A stretch of 64,000 nucleotides of DNA, taken from Burkholderia sp. WP9 (GTDB lineage: Bacteria; Pseudomonadota; Gammaproteobacteria; Burkholderiales; Burkholderiaceae). Below are positions 46,166 to 54,677 of the stretch, piece after piece. The DNA lies in assembly GCF_900104795.1 (NCBI RefSeq), contig NZ_FNTG01000002.1, positions 3,410,001-3,474,000 of the forward strand. Reading direction: 5' to 3'. A program made the translations under genes and the position numbers. The notes under the pieces were generated by a model. That model saw nothing but the letters and a program-made list of their open reading frames with translations, was not told the DNA's origin and searched no databases. Within the stretch, counting starts at the first letter, position 1; every line of letters starts with the position of its first letter.

Positions 46166-46542
46166 ATCAGCCCGATATCGTGGCGCAGGTAGAGGCGGCG
46201 TTTGTCGAATACGAACGGGCGCTGGTGGAGAACGACATCGCGGCGATGAACGCGCTGTTCTGGCATACGCCCGAAACGGTGCGCTACGGTATCGCCGAAG
46301 TCCAGCACGGCGGCGAAGCGATCCGTGCATGGCGCGAGCGCTGCGAGCCGGTGCCGAAGTCGCGCAAGCTGCATCGAACGGTGGTGACGACCTTCGGCAC
46401 GGACTTCGCCACTGTCAGCACCGAATTCACGAGCGACGCCACGCCCTTGCTCGGCCGGCAGATGCAAACGTGGGCAAGGCTCAGTCCCGCCGACGGCTGG
46501 AAGATCGTCGCCGCGCATGTCAGTCTTATCGCGATGCCATGA
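46156..46542 (+). CDS. AtzH/HpxZ-like DUF3225 protein
   Basis: A 128-residue NTF2-like protein of the DUF3225 family: [49 protein letters not shown] (about residues 11-60) and [24 protein letters not shown]. Relatives are AtzH, which acts on a dicarboxylated urea by-product in cyanuric acid breakdown, and HpxZ of the oxalurate pathway. Next to biuH and atzF, a role in clearing a carboxylated biuret/urea side product fits. It overlaps the upstream gene by 10 bp. Confidence 0.85.
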   Translation: MEVNQPDIVAQVEAAFVEYERALVENDIAAMNALFWHTPETVRYGIAEVQHGGEAIRAWRERCEPVPKSRKLHRTVVTTFGTDFATVSTEFTSDATPLLGRQMQTWARLSPADGWKIVAAHVSLIAMP

Positions 46543-46575
46543 AACGCCGATAATAAGAAAAAGGACCTTGGCATC

Positions 46576-47343
46576 ATGAACGACGACCCGACGAATCTGC
46601 TGGAGACACCCGCTGCTTCAGGCGAGCAGGAGACGCCCGCCATGCCCGCCACGCCGGGCGCGGCCAACCCGCTCGCCGAGCAGGTCTATCAGCAACTCAA
46701 GAGCGATATTTTCAGCTTCCGCCTGTTTCCTGGCGACCGTTTTTCGGAGAACGGCATTGCGCAACACTACGGCGTGTCGCGCACGCCGATGCGTGACGGC
46801 CTGTTCCGGCTGCAACGCGAAGGTTATCTGGAAGTCGGTTTCCGGCGCGGCTGGAAAGTCTCGCCGATCAACTTCGATCAACTCGATCAACTCTACGATT
46901 TGCGCATCGTGCTGGAAGTCGCGGCGGTGGAGCGGCTGGGCGCGGGCGGCGATGCCGCGCATGCCGCTGTCGAGGCATTGAAGGCGGTCTGGTGCGTCGA
47001 GCCCGAATTGCGTGAGAGCGATCCGGTGAAAATGTTCGGCATGGACGAAAACTTTCACCGCCAACTGGTTGCCGCCACCGGCAACGCGGAGATGCTGCGC
47101 GTGCATAACGAAGTGACCGAGCGTATCCGCATTGTGCGGCGGCTCGATTTTCTGAAACCGCACCGCACCAGCGCCACTTACGACGAGCATTCCACCATGC
47201 TCAATCTGATCGAACGCAACCGCCTGACCGAGGCGATCATTCTGCTGCGCGCGCATGTCACGCAGAGCAAGCTGGAAGTGCGCAAGATCACGCTATCCAT
47301 GCTCGCCGCGGCGCGCGACAGCAAGCTGCCGTTCGTGTCCTGA
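46576..47343 (+). CDS. GntR family (FadR/FCD) transcriptional regulator, end of biuret operon
   Basis: A 255-residue regulator: a variable Pro/Ala-rich N-terminus (about 30 residues), a winged helix (LAEQVYQQLKSDIFSFRLFPGDRFSENGIAQHYGVSRTPMRDGLFRLQREGYLE) and an FCD domain (DLRIVLEVAAVERL ... MFGMDENFHRQLVAATGN ... DEHSTMLNLIERN). It lies 33 bp after the DUF3225 gene, so it is probably the local regulator of the biuret operon and a candidate for the 37955-37988 dyad. Confidence 0.9.
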   Translation: MNDDPTNLLETPAASGEQETPAMPATPGAANPLAEQVYQQLKSDIFSFRLFPGDRFSENGIAQHYGVSRTPMRDGLFRLQREGYLEVGFRRGWKVSPINFDQLDQLYDLRIVLEVAAVERLGAGGDAAHAAVEALKAVWCVEPELRESDPVKMFGMDENFHRQLVAATGNAEMLRVHNEVTERIRIVRRLDFLKPHRTSATYDEHSTMLNLIERNRLTEAIILLRAHVTQSKLEVRKITLSMLAAARDSKLPFVS

Positions 47344-47385
47344 GCGAGCTGAGTGACTTGAGCGACCTGAGCGACTCGATCGACC
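47341..47385. repeat. Five degenerate 9-bp tandem repeats after gntR
   Basis: Units TGAGCGAGC, TGAGTGACT, TGAGCGACC, TGAGCGACT and CGATCGACC run head to tail from the gntR stop codon (47341-47343) onward. They end 25 bp before the mreB stop. This may be slippage in a short spacer between convergent genes. No function is evident. Confidence 0.5.
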
Positions 47386-47409
47386 AGCGCGCGCCGACAC
47401 GCCTCAAGC

Positions 47410-49703
<2,294 letters not shown>

Positions 49704-49885
49704 CGTTTTCTCCAGGAGACCGGTCAATTGCGATTGTTGAGTTGGATCGCGCGGCGACTGCGCGATGAAACAACATGACCGGCTCCCGCGCGCAAACGAA
49801 CGACAAAGCGCGGAGAACTGCACGAGACAGACGTGCACGAGACAAAAGCCGGCCATGGAGAGGCGCGATAGACATTGCTATCGCC

Positions 49886-50016
49886 AATCTCCCGGGCTTT
49901 TGTCCCGCCGTGTAGTGCGCCCGGCCGTTCGTGCTTGCAATGAAACCTGCAATCGAACCGGCCGGCGTACCGGGCTGCTCTCGGACCAGACATTCTCTCG
50001 AACCGGAACCCTAGCA
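49886..50016 (-). ncRNA. Guanidine-I (ykkC) riboswitch before the binding-protein gene
   Basis: On the minus strand the RNA runs CTAGGGTTCCGG (from 50013), then TCTGGTCCGAGAGCAG (near 49990-49975), a variable stem, then ACACGGCGGGACAAAAGC and CCCGGGAGA (ending near 49887). These are the conserved blocks of the guanidine-I class. Directly after it, GCGATAG (49878-49884) / CTATCGC (49865-49871) can pair, with CTTTT further on, as an expression platform. Guanidine binding should permit expression of the gene starting at 49703. Confidence 0.93.
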
Positions 50017-50058
50017 TCCCTAAGATGCGACGCTGCCGCACCTCTCGGTCAACTAGCT

Positions 50059-50074
50059 AGCGAGAAATATGCCA
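50059..50074 (-). promoter_or_regulatory. Sigma-54 promoter upstream of the minus-strand guanidine riboswitch
   Basis: Minus-strand TGGCATATTTCTCGCT has the GG-N10-GC core and matches TGGCA exactly; -12 is TCGCT instead of TTGCT, the same variant as at 53009. Start expected near 50048, about 30 nt before the aptamer. It lies in the gap after the small regulator's stop (50110), so the binding-protein gene has its own promoter. Confidence 0.75.
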
Positions 50075-50109
50075 ATGAATTGCGCGCCAGGGTTTATGCG
50101 GAGATGCGG

Positions 50110-50478
50110 TCAATCCAGCGCCGCAAACCGTTGATGCACGTAGGCCAGAAACTGCTCGAGACGCTCTTCGATCGACGCCGCGAGGCTCACCTGCTTGATG
50201 CGGCGATCTTCGGCGGAATGCGTCTCCAGCAGCCAGCCGCCGTCGATCAGTTCCTGCACGTAGCGCACCGCAGTGCGGCGGCTCACACCAGGCATGAACT
50301 CGTAGAGCGCGGTCTTGGCGAAGTAGTTGTCCCGGTCCACCCACATGCGGCAGAACAGATCGCTGTAGTTCAGGTCGTTCAGGCCGAGATCGCCGAAATG
50401 CGCCGACCACTGCCAGTCCATGTCGAGAATGGCGCGCGCGACGGCCTGGCCCTTGGCACGCGCAATTTTCTTCTTCAT
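50110..50478 (-). CDS. Small winged-helix (MarR-like) regulator of the guanidine region
   Basis: A 122-residue protein with a lysine-rich N-terminus (MKKKIARAKG) and a winged-helix core: LNDLNYSDLFCRMWVDRDNYFAKTALYEFMPGVSRRTAVRYVQELIDGGWLLETHSAEDRRIKQVSLA. The RRTAVRYVQELIDGGWL recognition-helix region and the ED-RRIKQVSL wing are MarR-like. GGTGA precedes the ATG. It is divergent from the TIM-barrel/2OG operon and a likely binder of the CATGCAAATTTGCATG palindrome. I do not recognise a named homologue. Confidence 0.72.
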   Translation of the reverse strand: MKKKIARAKGQAVARAILDMDWQWSAHFGDLGLNDLNYSDLFCRMWVDRDNYFAKTALYEFMPGVSRRTAVRYVQELIDGGWLLETHSAEDRRIKQVSLAASIEERLEQFLAYVHQRFAALD

Positions 50479-50575
50479 CGATTCACCACGAGGAGGAGGG
50501 CTGCACAGTTTAAGTGCTAATTGAGCCGGAAATCGGGCGCGCCCGGATTTTTGCACGCCTCACGCCGATAGTTTA

Positions 50576-50602
50576 TTGACTCGCAAATTTCATGTGTACT
50601 AT
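50576..50602 (+). promoter_or_regulatory. Sigma-70 promoter for the TIM-barrel/2OG operon
   Basis: TTGACT (50576-50581) and TACTAT (50597-50602), 15 bp apart, with TGTG just before the -10. Spacing is short, but both hexamers are good. Unlike the other island operons, no sigma-54 element is seen here. An operator-like GCAAATTTCATG (50583-50594) lies between the hexamers. Confidence 0.5.
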
Positions 50603-50604
50603 TG

Positions 50605-50620
50605 CATGCAAATTTGCATG
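50605..50620. promoter_or_regulatory. Operator palindrome CATGCAAATTTGCATG
   Basis: A perfect 16-bp palindrome at the expected start site of the TIM-barrel operon, 14 bp before its ATG (50635). A second, less complete copy (GCAAATTTCATG) is at 50583-50594, and a half-site AATTTGCAT occurs at 53051-53059 just before the plus-strand guanidine riboswitch. The divergent MarR-like regulator is the natural candidate. Confidence 0.7.
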
Positions 50621-50634
50621 TAAATGGAGTGGCG

Positions 50635-51558
50635 ATGAAATTCGAATTGTTCAAGACCTTCTGGGGATTCGATGGCGGCCCGCGCGATGCGGCGCCGCTG
50701 GTGCGGGCGGCAGGCTTCGACGGTATCGAAGCGCCAGTGCCGCCAGGCGGCGCGGCGCGCGACGCTTTTGCGCAGGCAATCGCGGACGAAGGACTCGGGT
50801 TCATCGCGGAGATCACGACAGCGGGCAGTTATGTGCCGGAGCGTTCGGCCACGCCGGCCGATCATCTGCGGGACTTCGAGGAGAAGATCGTGTGGGGCAA
50901 GCCGCTCGCGCCGCGCTTCTTCAATGTAATGGCCGGTTGCGACGCGTGGCCGGCGGCGACGCAAGTCGAGTTCTTCAGCCGTGCGGTGGAGATCGCCGCG
51001 AAGCACGAGGTGCTCTGCAGCTTCGAAACGCATCGCGGCCGCTCGTTCTACAACCCGTGGATTACCCGCGACGTCGCGCGTGCCGTGCCCTCGCTCAAGC
51101 TGACCTGCGACTTCAGCCACTGGGTGTCCGTCTGCGAGCGACTGCTCGACAGCGAGTGGGAGACGATCCTCGAACTCGCGCCGCATGCGCACCATCTGCA
51201 TGGCCGTGTCGGCTATCCGCAAGGTCCACAGGTGCCGCATCCGGCGGCGCCCGAGTACGCGAAGTGCCTCGCGTCGCATCAGCGGATCTGGGAAGCGCTG
51301 TGGACCGCGCAGATCGAGCAGGGCTACACCGTCACGACGATGACGCCGGAGTTCGGCCCCGACGGCTATCTGCACACGCTGCCGTTTACGAACGCGCCCG
51401 TGGCCGATCTATGGGAGATCAACACATGGATGGGCCGCGAGGAACGGCGTCACCTCGCCGCGTTTCTTGCCGGGCGCGATACCGGCAACGCTCGCGGCAT
51501 TCCCGGTGCCAATGGTAACCAGCCAGCGCAATCGCAGACCAACCCGCAAGCCGCATAG
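50635..51558 (+). CDS. Sugar-phosphate isomerase/epimerase-like TIM barrel (xylose isomerase-like)
   Basis: A 307-residue AP-endonuclease-2/xylose-isomerase-like TIM barrel: FDGGPRDAAPLVRAAGFDGIEAPVP near the start, EVLCSFETHRGRSFYNPWITRDVARAVPSLKLTCDFSHWV (metal-ligand Glu and Asp/His, about residues 124-164), and HAHHLHGRVGYPQGPQVPHP. It is probably a metal-dependent isomerase, epimerase or hydrolase. GGAG precedes the ATG. It is followed after 14 bp by the 2OG oxygenase, so the two work together. The substrate is unknown; the location inside the guanidine island suggests a guanidino or amino-sugar-like compound. Confidence 0.82.
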   Translation: MKFELFKTFWGFDGGPRDAAPLVRAAGFDGIEAPVPPGGAARDAFAQAIADEGLGFIAEITTAGSYVPERSATPADHLRDFEEKIVWGKPLAPRFFNVMAGCDAWPAATQVEFFSRAVEIAAKHEVLCSFETHRGRSFYNPWITRDVARAVPSLKLTCDFSHWVSVCERLLDSEWETILELAPHAHHLHGRVGYPQGPQVPHPAAPEYAKCLASHQRIWEALWTAQIEQGYTVTTMTPEFGPDGYLHTLPFTNAPVADLWEINTWMGREERRHLAAFLAGRDTGNARGIPGANGNQPAQSQTNPQAA

Positions 51559-51572
51559 GCGCCAAACCTCTC

Positions 51573-52634
51573 ATGAGCCCAACCCATACCTCTTTTCAGC
51601 AACTGCCTATCGTCGATGTCAGCGGCCTCTTCAGCGATGACCAGGACCGCCGCCTCGCCACCGCGCACGAACTCGATCGCGCGGCGCGCGACGCAGGCTT
51701 CTTCTACGTGACCGGCCACCAGGTGGCGCGCGAACAGCAAAGCGCGCTCATCGAGCAGGCCAAACGCTTCTTTGCCGCCCCGCACGACTGGAAGATGCGC
51801 TATTACATCGGCAACTCATCCGCGCATCGGGGCTATGTGCCCGAGGGGGAAGAAGTGTTCGCGGGTGGCAAGCGCGACCGGAAGGAGGCGTTCGACACAG
51901 GCCGGGAATTGCCCGCCGACGACCCCGACGTGAGCGCCGGCACGCCTATGCTCGGTCCGAATAGCTGGCCCGAACAAGCAGGTTTTCGCGAAGCCGTGGG
52001 CGGGTACTACGAAGCGGCGTTCGAACTCGGCCGTGCGTTGTTTCGAGGCTTTTCGCTCGCGCTAGGCTTGCCCGAACACCACTTCGAACGTTATCTGCGC
52101 AAGCCGCCGAGCCAGTTGCGCCTGATCCACTATCCGCTCGATCCCTCCGCGGAAGACCGGCCGGGTATCGGCGCGCACACCGATTACGAGTGCTTCACGA
52201 TCCTGCTGCCGACCGCGCCCGGTCTCGAAGTGATGAACGGCGAAGGCGAATGGATCGATGCGCCGCCGGTCGAGAACGCGTTCGTCGTGAATATCGGCGA
52301 CATGCTCGAAGTGTGGACGGGCGGGACGTATGTCGCGACTTCGCATCGCGTGCGCAAGGTGAGGCAGGAGCGTTACTCGTTTCCGCTCTTTTTCGCCTGC
52401 GACTATCACACGGTGGTCGCGCCGTTACCGCAGTTCGCAACGCCCGGGGCGCTCGCGAAGTACCCGCCGGTGTCGGCGGGCGACCATCTGTTCGCGCAGA
52501 CGGCGCAGAGCTTTACCTATCTGAAGGAACGTCTCGAACGAGGCGAACTGGTACTGCCCGATGGTTCGAAGGCGCTGGCAAGCTTCGGCCAACAGGCGCG
52601 TTACGCAACCGCTGAACCGGATGTTCAGGTTTGA
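51573..52634 (+). CDS. Fe(II)/2-oxoglutarate-dependent oxygenase (IPNS-like)
   Basis: A 353-residue oxygenase with a DIOX_N domain (about residues 10-110: LPIVDVSGLFSDDQDRRLATAHELDRAARDAGFFYVTGH) and a double-stranded helix core carrying the iron ligands His202-x-Asp204 (GAHTDYE) and His258 (ATSHRV), with Arg267-x-Ser269 for 2-oxoglutarate. All catalytic residues are present. Members hydroxylate or cleave amino acids and related metabolites. With the TIM-barrel gene it may process a guanidine-bearing or other nitrogen compound; inference only. Confidence 0.9.
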   Translation: MSPTHTSFQQLPIVDVSGLFSDDQDRRLATAHELDRAARDAGFFYVTGHQVAREQQSALIEQAKRFFAAPHDWKMRYYIGNSSAHRGYVPEGEEVFAGGKRDRKEAFDTGRELPADDPDVSAGTPMLGPNSWPEQAGFREAVGGYYEAAFELGRALFRGFSLALGLPEHHFERYLRKPPSQLRLIHYPLDPSAEDRPGIGAHTDYECFTILLPTAPGLEVMNGEGEWIDAPPVENAFVVNIGDMLEVWTGGTYVATSHRVRKVRQERYSFPLFFACDYHTVVAPLPQFATPGALAKYPPVSAGDHLFAQTAQSFTYLKERLERGELVLPDGSKALASFGQQARYATAEPDVQV

Positions 52635-52657
52635 GAGAGGACGCCCGGATCGGTACG

Positions 52658-52694
52658 GCAACAGCGCCGTTTGAGTTACGAGCGGCGCTGTTGC
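52658..52694 (+). terminator. Hairpin terminator after the 2OG oxygenase
   Basis: Arms GCAACAGCGCCG (52658-52669) and CGGCGCTGTTGC (52683-52694) are exact complements around a 13-nt loop, beginning 24 nt after the stop codon. Only a short TTCT follows, so termination may be partial or factor-dependent. It isolates this operon from the guanidine carboxylase operon. No gene is supported in 52695-53008. Confidence 0.65.
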
Positions 52695-52869
52695 TTCTGC
52701 AGCTCGATGAAACGTGCCGACATGAGGGTGTAAAGCGCGCGTCGAATAGCGGCAAGCGTCGGCATGGTCGTGTCAGGAAGGGAGTGGACGTGGCCCATTG
52801 ATACGCACACACCATGCCATCGCGTGACGCCATTGCTTACGTGGCGCGCGCGGCGAACGAGCCCAATCG

Positions 52870-52918
52870 TGGTGCCTTGCGCATCCATGTGGTGCGAAAT
52901 CGCCAGCGGCACTGGTGC
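52870..52918 (+). promoter_or_regulatory. Three TGGTGC half-sites (possible NtrC enhancer)
   Basis: TGGTGC occurs at 52870-52875, 52890-52895 and 52913-52918, about 20-23 bp apart and 90-140 bp before the sigma-54 element at 53009. TGGTGCA is half of the NtrC consensus; none of the three has a good facing TGCACC half, so this is a suggestion. Confidence 0.3.
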
Positions 52919-53008
52919 GCGGGCGAACATCGCACGCCTATGAAAATCACCCGCCAATCACATCCAATCCCTTGCCACGCCGCACTTGCCGCATTGTCTG
53001 GCGAAAAC

Positions 53009-53024
53009 TGGCACGCTACTCGCT
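53009..53024 (+). promoter_or_regulatory. Sigma-54 promoter upstream of the guanidine carboxylase operon
   Basis: TGGCACGCTACTCGCT matches TGGCACG exactly at -24 and keeps GC at -12 with 10-bp spacing. Start expected near 53036, about 35 nt before the riboswitch aptamer. This mirrors the minus-strand arrangement at 50059-50074. Confidence 0.8.
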
Positions 53025-53072
53025 TAAGTGCTTATCGAGAGGTGCGAAGTAATTTGCATCATCTTCAGGATC

Positions 53073-53199
53073 GCTAGGGTTCCGGTCGTCCGCTCTGCAT
53101 GCGCACGATGCCTGGTCCGAGAGCAATCCGGTCTTGCCGTTCACCTTCTTTCAAGGCGCCGGCGAGGCTCCACGGAGGGATAAAAGCCCGGGAGGTCGC
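53073..53199 (+). ncRNA. Guanidine-I (ykkC) riboswitch before the guanidine carboxylase operon
   Basis: The conserved blocks occur in order: CTAGGGTTCCGG (53074-53085), CCTGGTCCGAGAGCAA (53111-53126), a variable stem, then CACGGAGGGATAAAAGC (53171-53187) and CCGGGAGG. Beyond it GAGG..GCGAT (53192-53202) can pair with ATCGCCCTC (53211-53219), followed by a TTTTT run at 53226-53230, a plausible terminator that guanidine binding would prevent. It lies 54 bp before the first deiminase gene. Confidence 0.95.
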
Positions 53200-53253
53200 G
53201 ATGTCGGTCAATCGCCCTCTCACGCTTTTTCCCAACCGATACCTGGAGCCTCC

Positions 53254-54009
53254 ATGTCGACGCAAATCCCAGTCGATCTCGCACCGATCCCGCATGTGGC
53301 GTGGGAAACGGTGATTCCCGCCGGCACCCATTGGTCCGGCGTGCTGCGCCGTGGCATGGCGTTGCGCGTCGTCGATATTGAAGGCGGCGCGAATCTGGCC
53401 GCCGTGTTCTACCGGCACGACGAACCACTTGAACGCTACAACATGGCCGATACGCTGAAGGCGCAGCACACCGCGCATCTGACGCGCGGCCACGTGCTCT
53501 ATTCGGACATGGGGTGCGTGCTGGCGTCGATCACGGCCGATACGCTCGGCTGGCACGATCCGCTCGGCGGCGTCGGCGACGCGGAACTGTTCGCGAGCAA
53601 ATACGGTGTGGCGCGCTATCAGCAGCATCGCAATGCCATGATCCGCAACGGCCGCGACAGCCTGCTGCTCGAACTGGCGAAGCACGGACTCGGCACGCGG
53701 GACCTGGTCGCCAACATCAACTTTTTCAGCAAACTCGCGATCGGCGAGGACGGCGCGCTCGACTTCGTGACTGGCCATTCGCCGGCCGGCGCCGCGTTCG
53801 ATCTGCGCTTCGAAATGGATACGCTCGCCGCGTTCTCCACTGCGCCGCATCCGCTGAACCCTTCATCCGAATACGAACCGAGGCCCGTCAAGCTGATCGC
53901 ATACCGCGCGTATGCAGCCGACGCCTGCGTACCGGCCGACGATTTCTGCCGCTCGGCCTGTCCCGAGAATGAGCGCGGCTTCGTCAACACCGACCGTCTG
54001 TTCGTTTAA
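53254..54009 (+). CDS. Carboxyguanidine deiminase-type subunit (DUF1989, urea carboxylase-associated)
   Basis: A 251-residue DUF1989 protein: [68 protein letters not shown] and [20 protein letters not shown] are the family blocks. DUF1989 pairs beside these carboxylases form a heteromeric deiminase (CgdA/CgdB) that converts carboxyguanidine to allophanate. Where its partner (54021) has a Cys in ADTCGRHD, this one has Leu98, so it may be the non-catalytic or differently acting subunit. GGAG is 5 nt from the ATG. Confidence 0.88.
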   Translation: MSTQIPVDLAPIPHVAWETVIPAGTHWSGVLRRGMALRVVDIEGGANLAAVFYRHDEPLERYNMADTLKAQHTAHLTRGHVLYSDMGCVLASITADTLGWHDPLGGVGDAELFASKYGVARYQQHRNAMIRNGRDSLLLELAKHGLGTRDLVANINFFSKLAIGEDGALDFVTGHSPAGAAFDLRFEMDTLAAFSTAPHPLNPSSEYEPRPVKLIAYRAYAADACVPADDFCRSACPENERGFVNTDRLFV

Positions 54010-54020
54010 GGAGACCCGCG

Positions 54021-54677
54021 ATGCCTATTATCGAAAGCAAGCTCGAACTCCGTCATGCGGTCTACGACCTGACGCTGCCTTCGGGCGAACCGTGGCTGCA
54101 TGAAGTCAAACGCGGACAGCTGTTCCGCATTCTCGACCTGGAAGGCAATCAGGCGGTCGACACGCTGTTCTACAACAGCGCCGATCCGCTCGAGCGCTAT
54201 AGCGCGCAAGACACGATCCGCGCGCAACGCAATCTCTATCTCTCGGCCGGCAGCGTGTTGATGTCGAACCTCGGCAAGCCGATGCTGACGATCGTCGCGG
54301 ATACCTGCGGCCGGCACGATACGCTCGGCGGCGCATGCGCGGCCGAAAGCAACACGGTGCGCTACGCGTTGGACAAGCGCCATATGCATAGCTGCCGCGA
54401 CAGCTTCCTGCATGCGATCACGCATTGCACGTGCGGCGTGGGCACGCAGCTCGGCAAGCGCGACATTGTCAGCAACATCAACTTTTTCATGAACGTGCCG
54501 GTCACGCCGCTCGGCAAACTGACTTTCGAGGACGGCATTTCCGCGCCGGGCAAATACGTCGAAATGCGCGCGGAGATGGATGTCACGGTGCTGATTTCGA
54601 ATTGCCCGCAGTTGAACAATCCGTGCAACGGCTACAACCCGACGCCCGTGCGACTGACGATATGGGATGCCCAATGA
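54021..54677 (+). CDS. Carboxyguanidine deiminase-type subunit (DUF1989, cysteine-rich)
   Basis: A 218-residue DUF1989 protein with conserved cysteines and histidines: Cys96 and His99 ([14 protein letters not shown]), Cys106, Cys125 (HSCRDSF), Cys136 and Cys138 (HCTCGVG), which could bind metal or act in catalysis. It probably forms the deiminase with the upstream subunit and removes NH3 from carboxyguanidine to give allophanate. AAGGAG precedes the ATG, and its stop overlaps the carboxylase start (ATGA). Confidence 0.9.
   Translation: MPIIESKLELRHAVYDLTLPSGEPWLHEVKRGQLFRILDLEGNQAVDTLFYNSADPLERYSAQDTIRAQRNLYLSAGSVLMSNLGKPMLTIVADTCGRHDTLGGACAAESNTVRYALDKRHMHSCRDSFLHAITHCTCGVGTQLGKRDIVSNINFFMNVPVTPLGKLTFEDGISAPGKYVEMRAEMDVTVLISNCPQLNNPCNGYNPTPVRLTIWDAQ

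Noticed and set aside
52676-52957. Possible small minus-strand gene of up to 93 codons, ending QKQQRRS
   Set aside because: Its end lies in the terminator hairpin of the 2OG oxygenase gene, no ribosome site supports any of its starts, and no family is recognised.
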